The notes under the pieces are model-generated. The model saw only the letters and a program-made list of their open reading frames with translations. It ran no database searches and was not told where the DNA came from. Shown here in pieces: positions 45,113 to 53,515 of a stretch of 53,515 nt of DNA (positions within the stretch are counted from its first letter, which is position 1; each line of letters begins with the position of its first letter). A program made the translations under genes and the position numbers. The stretch comes from Candidatus Hodarchaeota archaeon (GTDB lineage Archaea; Asgardarchaeota; Heimdallarchaeia; Hodarchaeales; Hodarchaeaceae): NCBI GenBank assembly GCA_016839625.1, contig JAEOTY010000326.1, positions 1 to 53,515 of the forward strand, written 5' to 3'.

Positions 45113-46870
45113 TCACGTTATTTCTCCTTTTATGAGCTTCTGCTCATTTGGAGTTATTTTATAAATTAAAAAAACTATTTCATCCATATAGGTCTGAAGT
45201 TTTTGAAGTTCTCTATATTTAGCAGATATAGGTTCAATATATGATGATAAATGTCTTTCTGTCAAAGATGAATTCTTGAATATTCCAGTAATATCCTTTC
45301 TCTGTGATAACTGCTTGTAAAGCCATCTAAGAATTTGAAATTCTGTTCTATCCTTGATTAAAGGTTGAATCCTCTGATCCTGTATCAATTCGAATGTTTT
45401 TTTCTTTAAATTCTCCCCAATTGTCTGATATTTACTATAGATTTCCCCTAAGGTATATAATTTGTCAATATCTGTTTGGATTTCAACTTTCGCAATTATT
45501 TTTTCATAGTGGTTTAATTCAAGAAGTTTTGCCAATATCCTCCTATAGCCAAGGCTCTTTGTATCATTAATTTGTGGGATTCGGATAAGGTTAATATAAG
45601 CTCTATCAAAATCCTTACTGGTCTCGAATACCTTTGTATAAACAACATGGCGAAGCCACCATTCAATAAATGATGACTTTAACAAACCAGCGATAGCTGT
45701 TAATGATAGAACCTCTTGTGAATAATTGGGAATGATATTAATTACAGTTTCATGTGTTAGAATAGAACCTGTTTGATCTACCCATGTCTTTATATCCAAA
45801 GAATGAGTGGGTTTTGTACGATAGGAAATTATCCGTTGAGCGATTACCTTAGGAACTTGCTGCCTTAAAATTCGCTGTTTTGGTGTATTAGCTTTCAAGT
45901 AACTACGGGGTGGCAATAAAAATCCAGAGTTGACATTCGCTTTTTCTATCAATGGAGTAGTTCCTATCTTTGCACGGTACTTGCTACTTAATCCACGAAA
46001 CGCAACCACGTTAAGAAATTCATACTCCTCTTCATAAAGGCGACGAATAAGTTTCAACTCAGACCTACTAACTCCTACTAGCAAATTATCTACTTTTAAC
46101 GCGTCCGAATATGAAATTAGGCTCATTTGTTCTAATTTTTCTTTATTTGGATTCCAAATCCCTGTTTGATACTTCCCTCCTTTGGGATTTGGAGGCAGTC
46201 TCTTGACTATCACCGCACATTGCTCTTGAAGTTGGCCAGGGAATTGATTTCCAAGATCAACAACTTCTACTAATTTGAATTTAGTTAAAAGTATTTTTCT
46301 AAACTCACTCCATCTCTTAGAGTAAATTATTGGTTTTGGTAATACATAACAGAGTATTCCACCTTTTTTGAGTAAATCTAAGGATTTTAATGTAAAAAAA
46401 ATTGAACTTTCAGAACGGATTTTAGTATTTTGCCCAAATTTACATTTTCTTCGTATTTGTTCCCATTCCAATTGTGAAAGACGAGCATTATGAGGTGGAT
46501 TTCCAATAATAACCTCAAAATCTTTAGTTGGTATATCTGAAGGATAATTTAGGAAAAAATTTCCACATCTAAGTATAAGATCATAAGAGGATCCAGAAAC
46601 TAGTGGTATTAGCTCCTGGTTAGCTACTTTAATTACTGAAGAATCAATATCCATCCCAAACAATGTCGCAGAAGGAATTAATGGAAAAATTAATGGAATT
46701 AATGTGCTAAAAAAGATACCCTTCCCCATTGCAGGATCAAAAATCGTAATTTTTTTTGATGAATATTCCGTTGGAAAATAATTTACTGTGTGATCTAGAA
46801 GAACCCGTACAATTGGTTTCGGGGTGAAAAATTGTCCTGTATCCTTTTTTTTCCAATTGATATCTGACAT
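45113..46870 (-). CDS. N6-adenine DNA methyltransferase with NPPH variant motif
   Basis: The 585-residue protein contains DTGQFFTPKPIVRVLLDHT (motif X region), IFDPAMGKGIFFSTL (motif I) and VIIGNPPHNARLSQ (motif IV). The catalytic tetrapeptide is NPPH instead of the usual NPPY/F/W, so the aromatic residue that stacks on the flipped adenine is a histidine. The enzyme may be altered in activity or inactive. The recognition half contains FRGLSSKYRA, FLLPPRSYLK and HVVYTKVFETSKDFD, and the C-terminus is helical. It lies 26 bp downstream of the CCA/kinase fusion in the same orientation, so the two are likely co-transcribed. Start ATG 46870. Confidence 0.75.
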   Translation of the reverse strand: MSDINWKKKDTGQFFTPKPIVRVLLDHTVNYFPTEYSSKKITIFDPAMGKGIFFSTLIPLIFPLIPSATLFGMDIDSSVIKVANQELIPLVSGSSYDLILRCGNFFLNYPSDIPTKDFEVIIGNPPHNARLSQLEWEQIRRKCKFGQNTKIRSESSIFFTLKSLDLLKKGGILCYVLPKPIIYSKRWSEFRKILLTKFKLVEVVDLGNQFPGQLQEQCAVIVKRLPPNPKGGKYQTGIWNPNKEKLEQMSLISYSDALKVDNLLVGVSRSELKLIRRLYEEEYEFLNVVAFRGLSSKYRAKIGTTPLIEKANVNSGFLLPPRSYLKANTPKQRILRQQVPKVIAQRIISYRTKPTHSLDIKTWVDQTGSILTHETVINIIPNYSQEVLSLTAIAGLLKSSFIEWWLRHVVYTKVFETSKDFDRAYINLIRIPQINDTKSLGYRRILAKLLELNHYEKIIAKVEIQTDIDKLYTLGEIYSKYQTIGENLKKKTFELIQDQRIQPLIKDRTEFQILRWLYKQLSQRKDITGIFKNSSLTERHLSSYIEPISAKYRELQKLQTYMDEIVFLIYKITPNEQKLIKGEIT

Positions 46871-46896
46871 TCAGACTCTAGCCCCAAGCTCTTCAA

Positions 46897-48906
46897 CTAT
46901 GAGACTTTAGGCTCTTCCAGCTGTTTCTGAAGAGCATAAGATGTGTGAGTTTTTCCACTAAGTACATTTCCGCTCATAATTATTAAGCGATGTCTATTTT
47001 GGTTAATCTTAATCGCCAAATCCTGAATCATAGTTAAGAAGTTCTGATTACGCGTTGATATCTGAATCAACTCACTCCACTCTGGAGTTGAGAGCACTTT
47101 TGGATAAGATTCAAGCAACTCCTGATAACGTCTGAAAACCGTAATATCAGCATCACTCTTCTTAATGGATGGTTTCTCTTGTTCACGAGCCTGAAGATTA
47201 AGTTTTACTTCATCCTCTGTAGCAGTGGAGTGAATATACAATGGAAGATATTTTCTAAATCTTTTACCAAGCATTTCTCTGTGAGTTGGATGACCAGGCA
47301 TATTGAAATTAGTTCCGTCAAAAATAACAATGGAGGATTTATCTTTTCGAAGAAGACATAGTATGAGCCAAAAAGCCAATTGATAAGTATGCTCATTTTC
47401 CCAAGGCAAATATTCTGGTGATCCATTTCTGTATAGTTTTCTAATGTGATCAGTTGAAACTATGCGTACAAGACGAGTGATACGTTCTGTACATTGGGAA
47501 ATGATTCTGTTAAGGTGTTCAAATATTTCAAGAAGTTCACGTTTTTGATTAGTTCGGGGGTTCACTTCTACTCGTTCACGAATTATTTTCAAACAAAGGC
47601 CAATAAACTCTCTTTGCGACACCAGTTTTTTATTCAACTGAAAATACTCAATGATATCATCCCCATTTAATACTAAATCTTTCAAATCAATTGGAGGGTT
47701 TTTTTGGGCTCTTGTTAAAATATCAAGTTGAAGTTCTTCTGACAATCGCGCTTCTTTATGTAAAACCTGCTCTTTAACATTATAAAATTCCAAATAATCA
47801 GTTAAATATTCTGGTCGGATCTGAAATTGAAATTTTCTTATAGAATAATCTTTTATCTCCTCCTCAGCCTCTATAGAATACGGGAGACGTAACATATGTA
47901 TTTTTAAGAGATGAGAAATGTCCGTTATCTGCTTGTTAGAAAATTTCATCTGTTTAAGGAATTCTTGGAATATTTTTTCTTTGAAAGGAGGGAAAAACTT
48001 CGTTGATCTAGTGGGTAAGGCAGTTAGCTGGTGAAAAAGTGCTGCAAAGCGTAATCTAAATGAAGACTCTGGAGACAGTAACGCAAGAATTCCCAAGGTT
48101 AAATCTAATCTACTCAATTCAATCTTAGGTAATTTTTTATTATATTCTTCATGCAGAAATTCAGGGATAAGCTGATATAACAGACCGTTTTCTCCTAGCA
48201 AACGGATAGCCTTCTGAAAAAAGGCTCCTTTCATTAATTTTTGAAACTCTGTATAAATTCGTTCTTTGGCTACTTTGGAAAAGATATCAAAGTGATGAGG
48301 AACCGCAGTTAAAGTTTGAGTGTCGATATCAAATCCTAATTGAGCAACAAACCTAAAAATTCGAATTAATCTCAATCCATCCTCCTGTAATCGATCGTTG
48401 GGATCACCAACCATTCTAATAATCTGAGCATGAATATCGTCAATTCCATTGAATGGATCAATTAACTCCTCAATAATCGGGTTGAAAGCAATTGCATTTA
48501 TAGTGAGATCACGGCGAGCTAAGTCTTCTTTGATATCGGTCACAAAAGTAACTTTTGAAGGTCTCCTTCCATCAATATAATTACCTTCTATCCGATAAGT
48601 TGTTATTTCAATGGAGAGCTTATTATAGAGAACAGTAACAGTTCCATGTTTAATTCCTGTTGGAATAACACGAAAATCTTTTGAGAATATCTTCATAACT
48701 TCAGAAGGTTTGGCATCTGTTGTTATATCCCAATCCTGGGGATCTGGTTTTCCCTGAATAATATCTCTAATGGATCCACCTACAATAAAAGCTTGAAATC
48801 CATGGTGGTTTAATAATTGACAAACCTCGATGATAGACCTTGGAAAACGAGCTTTTGTCAACATTATTAATCCACAGCCAAATTCTAATTTAGAAAAATG
48901 CTTCAT
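46897..48906 (-). CDS. Class II CCA-adding-type nucleotidyltransferase fused to a permuted P-loop kinase
   Basis: Residues about 20-270 are a class II (bacterial-type) tRNA nucleotidyltransferase/poly(A) polymerase: FIVGGSIRD (43-48), DPQDWDI with D58/D60, ARRDLTINAIAFNP, and LQEDGLRLIRIFRFVAQLGF. A helical part follows in which the usual HD motif reads FHQLT, then NGDDIIEYF and NPRTNQKRELL, as in class II C-terminal regions. From about 478 a polynucleotide-kinase-like P-loop domain appears: IVSTDHIR (482-489), VIFDGTNF (527-534) and the lid with R574 and SDAD (584-587), but its Walker A (GNVLSGKT, 646-653) comes last. Archaea normally use a class I CCA enzyme. A TATA-like ATATAAAA just upstream makes the ATG at 48864 an alternative start. 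Confidence 0.75.
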   Translation of the reverse strand: MKHFSKLEFGCGLIMLTKARFPRSIIEVCQLLNHHGFQAFIVGGSIRDIIQGKPDPQDWDITTDAKPSEVMKIFSKDFRVIPTGIKHGTVTVLYNKLSIEITTYRIEGNYIDGRRPSKVTFVTDIKEDLARRDLTINAIAFNPIIEELIDPFNGIDDIHAQIIRMVGDPNDRLQEDGLRLIRIFRFVAQLGFDIDTQTLTAVPHHFDIFSKVAKERIYTEFQKLMKGAFFQKAIRLLGENGLLYQLIPEFLHEEYNKKLPKIELSRLDLTLGILALLSPESSFRLRFAALFHQLTALPTRSTKFFPPFKEKIFQEFLKQMKFSNKQITDISHLLKIHMLRLPYSIEAEEEIKDYSIRKFQFQIRPEYLTDYLEFYNVKEQVLHKEARLSEELQLDILTRAQKNPPIDLKDLVLNGDDIIEYFQLNKKLVSQREFIGLCLKIIRERVEVNPRTNQKRELLEIFEHLNRIISQCTERITRLVRIVSTDHIRKLYRNGSPEYLPWENEHTYQLAFWLILCLLRKDKSSIVIFDGTNFNMPGHPTHREMLGKRFRKYLPLYIHSTATEDEVKLNLQAREQEKPSIKKSDADITVFRRYQELLESYPKVLSTPEWSELIQISTRNQNFLTMIQDLAIKINQNRHRLIIMSGNVLSGKTHTSYALQKQLEEPKVS

Positions 48907-49017
48907 TGAATAGTTTTTATATGAAGTTTTTAACAGTAAGGAGGAAGAACTAATTATTTGCTGAATAAATGAGTATTATTAATTCATCCTAGGTTAAATT
49001 AAATTGAGTAATCATTG

Positions 49018-51624
49018 ATGTATGAATTATATTCTAGTTTAAAACCCTATTATGAGAAATTTCTGCAGAGGGGAAAACTCTATGGCTTATCTCCGCATGA
49101 AATCCATGAAATGGCTCTAAACTTCTTTATTAAATTTCTAGGTTTAATTATACTCTCATACCAGGATGAAAGGAACGATAAAAACGACAACTCAACAGTA
49201 GATGCGCGAAAAGTTAGAATATCAATAATAGAAATCCTTTTCCAGCAGAGTATTCAACCCTCACAACTGTTTCCTGAAGGAATGCCGATTGTACTGCAAG
49301 AGATACTGAAACTCTCGCACCTCGAGACTCAATTTAAAGACTCATTATCATCCGATGAATGGGATGCATTGGTTGAATTACTTCTTGATCAACACTGGAC
49401 AATAGCGGAAGATTTCAGGAATTTTCAAGAGGGAGAAAACACAATCTCCCCAGAATTTCTATCCTATTTCTATGAGAATATTCTCAACGATTTTGAGAAT
49501 TTTTTCAGTTTAACTCCTAAAGTTTCTAAGAGGAAACATAAGGGTGTATTCTTCACCCCCTGGCGTATAGTTCGAGAGATAACTGATATTTGTTTCGACA
49601 AGTATGAATCCCAAAAACCTAACGCTTTTAAAGACAAGCGGAAGGGACTGAAGATCTTGGACGCAAGCTGTGGGACAGGTTCTTTTCTAATCTACGCAGC
49701 AGAAAGTTTGTTTCAACGTTTGACAACTTTTAAACGCTCAGATAATGTCCTTCCTCAACACATCGTTGAACAATACATCTATGGAATAGATTTATCATCC
49801 AGTAGTTTATCTGTGGCTAAAATCCGATTGTTATTCTGGATTATCAACAAAAGCCGAAACTCTATCAATTCACTTCCTCATTGGCTATTTAGAAATATTT
49901 ATGCTGGAAATAGTCTATTTGGACTTTGTAAAGAGAGTATCCAATATCCCTTGGATTACTCAATGATTCTTTCACGGATTATTGGTCATTTAGGTCTAGA
50001 TACAGAGAATCCAACGCATCAAGTTGCTAGTGCTAAGGAAAACTGGTTAGTTGCAAGTCTTTTAACCAAAGAGGAAAAAAAAGACCTTATTTTTCCCAAT
50101 ACACATGAAAAACAAATCGAGGAGGCAGACAAAGAACTTGGAGCTCTTGTAAATATATTATATCACAATTGGCTTAAAAGTCGCTTAAGTACATATTCAC
50201 GTCCAGTACCCCTGAAAAAAGGAGATATAAGCACATTCAGTCCATTTCATTGGGGTGTTGCATTCCCCGAAGTAATGCTTCGTGGGGGATTTGATCTAAT
50301 AATAGGAAATCCTCCTTATGGCCGATCCATACTTTCCAGAACAGAAAAATCGATGCTAAAATTAGTGTATAGAGCGTGTTCAGGAGAAAACCCCAAAAAA
50401 TATAGCTTAAACGCAGCGAGTGCTTTCATTGAAAGATCAATCACTCTTCTGAAATCAAACGGAATATTAGGTTTAATAGTACCTTTCTCTATTCTTAGGG
50501 TAGAGGAATTCGAGTCCTTAAGAGAGCTTATATTAGAACGAACGAGAATATGGAAGATTTACGACGAGTCAGCTGCTTTTACTGATGTCACGTTAGAAAT
50601 GTGTTCTATATTCTTAACAAAACAAATAGAACCTGATTATGAAGTAACCATTAGTCCTCGTCCTAAAATTCATGCGGAACCCACTGTACCAATTAGTATC
50701 TTCAAGAAATATAACCGATTCATGATTTACTATAACAATTTGTGGGAAAAAACTGCAAGTCAAGGCTTAGTAATTAATGGGGTAGTGAAAGGTGACTACG
50801 GGATAGATCATAGGATCTTAAAAAAGGACTTAGCTAATGATTTCCAACCAAAATATCCCATAAGATATTTACATTCTGGCCGAAGTGTATCCAACTTTGC
50901 CTTAAATCCGAAATATTTTCAATGGTCGAAACCACATCCAGCTAATGAGCGATTTACCACTTATTTTAGAGAACCACGTCTTGTCAATACGGCCATTGGC
51001 AACCGATTTAGAGTCGCGTATAAACCAGAGAAAATTGTTCCTGGTACTAATGTATCCATTCTAGAAATCAATAATCCAGCTTTCCACTTCTTCCCTATGC
51101 TAATTTTACTAAATTCCGATCTTATTAATTATCTGTTAAAACGATACGTTCTCAATTTCAGTCATCTAACAGTCTATCTTCATAAATATTATACTCAATT
51201 AATTCCAATTAAATATCCTCATGAATTCGAAGATGAATTTAAAATTTTAGCCAGTTATCTCGTTTTTGTCAATCAAGCACACTTGTGCGATAAGTTATCT
51301 CCAGGAAAAAGAGTAGATTATTTGTTGAACCTAATGAATTACTTAGTATACGATTTATATTTCCCAGAAATCTTAGGAATATCTTCAAATTTGGCAGTTA
51401 ATGTTGGAAACTATTTGAAACCCATTGAAATTGAATCTTTTCTCGATTTAGTGCTCTTCCAAGAAGAAGAAAATGACCAAGAAAGGTTAACATATTTAAT
51501 TGAATCCAATTGGCAAACGATTCGTCAAGTCACTAATAAATTACGAGATGATGAGGAAATTCGCCAGCACAAAAAAACAATTTTTAATCACGAAATACTC
51601 AAATGTATTCGAAAAGAACTTTAA
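49018..51624 (+). CDS. Eco57I-type N6-adenine DNA methyltransferase with helical N-terminus
   Basis: The 869-residue protein has a helical N-terminus of about 170 residues, then KHKGVFFTPWRIVREI (motif X region), ILDASCGTGSFLIYAA (motif I), FHWGVAFPEVML and GFDLIIGNPPYGRS (motif IV), and a recognition half with PIRYLHSGRSVSNF. It shares the FHW..FPE spacing with the 836- and 561-residue relatives. No PD-(D/E)xK nuclease pattern is visible in the N-terminus. The ATG at 49018 is favoured over an in-frame TTG at 49015. It is transcribed divergently from the CCA/kinase fusion. Confidence 0.82.
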   Translation: MYELYSSLKPYYEKFLQRGKLYGLSPHEIHEMALNFFIKFLGLIILSYQDERNDKNDNSTVDARKVRISIIEILFQQSIQPSQLFPEGMPIVLQEILKLSHLETQFKDSLSSDEWDALVELLLDQHWTIAEDFRNFQEGENTISPEFLSYFYENILNDFENFFSLTPKVSKRKHKGVFFTPWRIVREITDICFDKYESQKPNAFKDKRKGLKILDASCGTGSFLIYAAESLFQRLTTFKRSDNVLPQHIVEQYIYGIDLSSSSLSVAKIRLLFWIINKSRNSINSLPHWLFRNIYAGNSLFGLCKESIQYPLDYSMILSRIIGHLGLDTENPTHQVASAKENWLVASLLTKEEKKDLIFPNTHEKQIEEADKELGALVNILYHNWLKSRLSTYSRPVPLKKGDISTFSPFHWGVAFPEVMLRGGFDLIIGNPPYGRSILSRTEKSMLKLVYRACSGENPKKYSLNAASAFIERSITLLKSNGILGLIVPFSILRVEEFESLRELILERTRIWKIYDESAAFTDVTLEMCSIFLTKQIEPDYEVTISPRPKIHAEPTVPISIFKKYNRFMIYYNNLWEKTASQGLVINGVVKGDYGIDHRILKKDLANDFQPKYPIRYLHSGRSVSNFALNPKYFQWSKPHPANERFTTYFREPRLVNTAIGNRFRVAYKPEKIVPGTNVSILEINNPAFHFFPMLILLNSDLINYLLKRYVLNFSHLTVYLHKYYTQLIPIKYPHEFEDEFKILASYLVFVNQAHLCDKLSPGKRVDYLLNLMNYLVYDLYFPEILGISSNLAVNVGNYLKPIEIESFLDLVLFQEEENDQERLTYLIESNWQTIRQVTNKLRDDEEIRQHKKTIFNHEILKCIRKEL

Positions 51625-51654
51625 GATTCTTTCTTTTTACGATATTTGATTAAA

Positions 51655-52635
51655 ATGCTTGAAGAAATAGAAGCAGCATATAGAAGAATCCAGAAGTACA
51701 TTAATAAAACACCAGTGATGACTTCCCGTACCTTGAATACCATAATGGTAACAGAAATTTTTCTTAAATGTGAAAATTTTCAAAGAGGAGGAGCTTTCAA
51801 AGCTCGAGGTGCATTTAACTCATTAATTCAACTCGAACTAGAACAAAAGGTAAATGGTGTAATTGCTCATTCATCTGGTAATCATGCTCAAGCTGTAGCG
51901 TTAGCAGCAAAAGAATTGGGAATTAAAGCAACAATTGTGATGCCCAAGAATGCCCCTCCGGTGAAGAAGGCTGCAACTCAAGGGTATGGGGGAGAAATTG
52001 TTGAATGTGGAAATAATCCTACTGATCGAAGTGAAAAAACAGAAGAACTCATCAAGAAACATGGTTACACTTTGATTCATCCATACAATTATAAGCCTAC
52101 TATTTATGGGGCAGGGACAGCAGCATATGAATTAGTCAAGGAAATTAACCGAGTAGATTTAGTACTTGCGCCAATAGGAGGAGGAGGACTTATCAGTGGA
52201 ACATCAATAGCAACAAAAGGATTATGTCCAGAGGCAAAGATAATCGGAGTAGAACCGCAAAATGCTGATGATGCGTATCGTTCTTTCAAAGATGGCAAGA
52301 TTTACCCTTCTATCAATCCAAGTACGATTGCAGATGGACTTCGGACTTCATTAGGAGACATTACGTTCGAAATCATTCAAAGAAATGTCTCTGAAATAAT
52401 CACTGTTTCAGAAGAACAGATTCTTGACGCAATGAAATTCCTATGGGAGCGAATGAAACTAGTTGTGGAACCATCGGGAGCTGTTCCACTGGCAGGACTA
52501 TTTGTAATGAGTAAGGAACGGAGTCAATACCTAAAGGGAAAACGGATAGGATTGATTCTATCTGGAGGTAATATTGACCTTACCACATTCTTCTCGTTTA
52601 TTGAAAAACAGATTGATTCCTCAATAGTTGACTAA
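51655..52635 (+). CDS. Threonine dehydratase / serine racemase-type PLP enzyme
   Basis: A fold-type II PLP enzyme with the cofactor lysine in FQRGGAFKARGAF (K49), the phosphate-binding SSGNHAQAVAL, the glycine loop PIGGGGLISG and the C-terminal LSGGNIDL. There is no ACT regulatory domain, so it is the short catabolic or racemase type: threonine/serine ammonia-lyase, serine racemase or hydroxyaspartate dehydratase. Sequence alone does not decide which. ATG 51655 is preferred over a TTG at 51646. It starts about 30 bp after the methyltransferase stop and may be co-transcribed with it. Confidence 0.88.
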   Translation: MLEEIEAAYRRIQKYINKTPVMTSRTLNTIMVTEIFLKCENFQRGGAFKARGAFNSLIQLELEQKVNGVIAHSSGNHAQAVALAAKELGIKATIVMPKNAPPVKKAATQGYGGEIVECGNNPTDRSEKTEELIKKHGYTLIHPYNYKPTIYGAGTAAYELVKEINRVDLVLAPIGGGGLISGTSIATKGLCPEAKIIGVEPQNADDAYRSFKDGKIYPSINPSTIADGLRTSLGDITFEIIQRNVSEIITVSEEQILDAMKFLWERMKLVVEPSGAVPLAGLFVMSKERSQYLKGKRIGLILSGGNIDLTTFFSFIEKQIDSSIVD

Positions 52636-52650
52636 CTGGATCTGTGTAAG

Positions 52651-52661
52651 CCTTTTTTCTT
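52651..52661 (+). terminator. T-tract terminator after the dehydratase gene
   Basis: CCTTTTTTCTT lies about 16 bp after the stop at 52635, a short T-run consistent with transcript termination. Confidence 0.3.
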
Positions 52662-52708
52662 AATATTAATCTGATTCATTTTAAATAACAAAAAAAGAGG
52701 ATTTTATA

Positions 52709-53200
52709 ATGTCAAGAAATCAACAAACATTGATAAAATGGATAATTGCGGAAAAATTAGCTGGAAGTCCTTTTCCCCTATCACGGGAAGTTCTTACACT
52801 ACCAGAACTGAAAATTAAGCTTGTAATCAACCTTACATCTCGTGGGATTTCAAATCGTGTGAAAGAACAATTGAAGCAAAGGGGAGTAAAGTGGGAACGT
52901 CTTGCTATTCCTGATTTTGGTGTCCCAGAGCCAATTATCATTAAAAAATTCCTTCAAAGCGTCTGTGAAGCAATACAGCGAGAACAGGCAGTACTAACGC
53001 ACTGTATTGCCGGTTGTGGTCGAACGGGGACAATGATTGGATTATTTCTTGTCACACATGGTTACTCACCCGCTGAGGCTTTAGATGTCATCCACGGGAA
53101 ATTGGGTGAAGGGTGTCCAGAAACGCAAAGACAGTTAGAGTTAATTCATCAGTACAGGAAAAAATGTCCGAATTACTCGCTTTGTAAAGGCAAAGTTTAA
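52709..53200 (+). CDS. Dual-specificity-type protein tyrosine phosphatase
   Basis: The CX5R active-site loop reads HCIAGCGRTGT with nucleophile Cys99 and Arg105, followed by a helix as in dual-specificity phosphatases. The general-acid aspartate is likely Asp69 in IPDFGVPEP. Length (163 residues) is a minimal DSP domain with no targeting extension. It would dephosphorylate phosphotyrosine or phosphoserine, RNA 5' ends or phosphoinositides; the substrate cannot be told from the sequence. Start ATG 52709 after AGAGGAT. It is the last gene in the window. Confidence 0.88.
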   Translation: MSRNQQTLIKWIIAEKLAGSPFPLSREVLTLPELKIKLVINLTSRGISNRVKEQLKQRGVKWERLAIPDFGVPEPIIIKKFLQSVCEAIQREQAVLTHCIAGCGRTGTMIGLFLVTHGYSPAEALDVIHGKLGEGCPETQRQLELIHQYRKKCPNYSLCKGKV

Positions 53201-53280
53201 GGTTAAGGATATTAGATTATCGTAGATACGTTAGTAATGAAACCACTTATCCTAATTGACAGAAAATAAAAAGGATAGAA

Positions 53281-53515
53281 TTTTATAAAATTTGATGTTG
53301 TATCTTTCGATAATATTTTGAAATGAGCAAAGTACAGTTTGGAGAGATTCATAAAACACTCAGTATAAGATGAAAGGTCTAAATCCTCTCATGGTTTTCA
53401 CATCAAGAAGTCACGAGAAGCTGCTGTAGGTGAGAACGGCGGGAAGGGCTAGAAAAACATTTTTGAGAACGGGTAACGTCGTAATGATACTGATAATAGA
53501 TGAGAAGGCGGGGAA
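53281..53515 (+). ncRNA. Possible structured RNA at the window end
   Basis: Downstream of a TATA-like TTTATAAAA (about 53282-53290) no coding frame is convincing, but the last 120 bp are more G-rich than their surroundings. GTTTTCAC (53394-53401) can pair with GTGAGAAC (53430-53437) in an 8-bp stem with one G-U pair and a 28-nt loop. The family is not recognised: it lacks the obvious landmarks of tRNA, RNase P, SRP RNA or rRNA. The window ends inside the region. Confidence 0.22.

Noticed and set aside
53371-53390. Sequence resembling a tRNA T-loop (GGTCTAAATCC)
   Set aside because: The loop does not match the TTCRANY consensus, and no acceptor or anticodon arm can be built around it.
53421-53515. 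Possible start of rRNA or RNase P RNA
   Set aside because: No conserved landmark of either RNA is present; only G-richness and one stem support an RNA.

Overview
The window looks like an AT-rich archaeal chromosome segment, most likely from an Asgard archaeon (Heimdallarchaeia-like is my guess). The strongest clue is a profilin-like gene (26834-27205). Other pointers are a tandem pair of proteins built from longin/roadblock-like modules (14322-16457), an F420H2:NADP oxidoreductase, an MfnA-type decarboxylase, an elongation-factor-domain-2 protein, archaeal TATA boxes and surface proteins with a C-terminal membrane anchor. I recognise no rRNA, tRNA, CRISPR array, insertion sequence or replication origin.

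Layout. 1-5.4 kb: the end of an unknown gene, a minimal kinase with the PI3/PI4-kinase catalytic signature DRHxxN, a double GNAT acetyltransferase, a YkgJ-type cysteine-cluster protein, and two paralogous proteins of which the first has a ribbon-helix-helix DNA-binding domain. 5.6-12.8 kb: an MfnA-like decarboxylase, a small CxxC redox protein, a large FG-GAP surface protein, a scar with a decayed copy of the decarboxylase and a tiny Sm-like ORF, two coiled-coil genes and a C_GCAxxG_C_C protein. 13-16.9 kb: a class I aminotransferase, the longin-like pair and an EF-Tu-domain-2 protein. 16.9-21 kb: a two-gene operon of N6-adenine DNA methyltransferases. 21.3-26.7 kb: a receiver-PAS protein with no kinase, a Gfo/Idh/MocA dehydrogenase, a zinc-ribbon membrane protein and a YdjM-like membrane protein. 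26.8-29.6 kb: profilin and a phosphohexomutase in one operon, then NpdG. 29.6-37 kb: a third methyltransferase, a three-repeat surface protein, an AADC-type decarboxylase divergent from a diaminobutyrate-type aminotransferase, and an M20 hydrolase. 37-41 kb: membrane proteins and an APC amino-acid permease. 41.9-53.2 kb: a metallophosphoesterase, two nucleotidyltransferase-fold proteins, a fourth methyltransferase, a class II CCA-adding-type enzyme fused to a P-loop kinase whose Walker A motif lies at the C-terminus, a fifth methyltransferase, a threonine dehydratase/serine racemase-type enzyme and a dual-specificity phosphatase.

How the genes may work together. Amino-acid and amine metabolism recurs: two PLP decarboxylases, two aminotransferases, a dehydratase, an M20 hydrolase and a permease. 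The divergent decarboxylase/aminotransferase pair resembles the dat-ddc route to 1,3-diaminopropane. Five amino-methyltransferases of the Eco57I/TaqI type, with no recognisable nuclease or specificity subunit beside them, are scattered among housekeeping genes, three of them between 45 and 51.6 kb or next to the fused CCA enzyme. The most unusual single gene is the CCA-enzyme/permuted-kinase fusion (46897-48906). Function calls rest on motif recognition by eye; no database search was possible.
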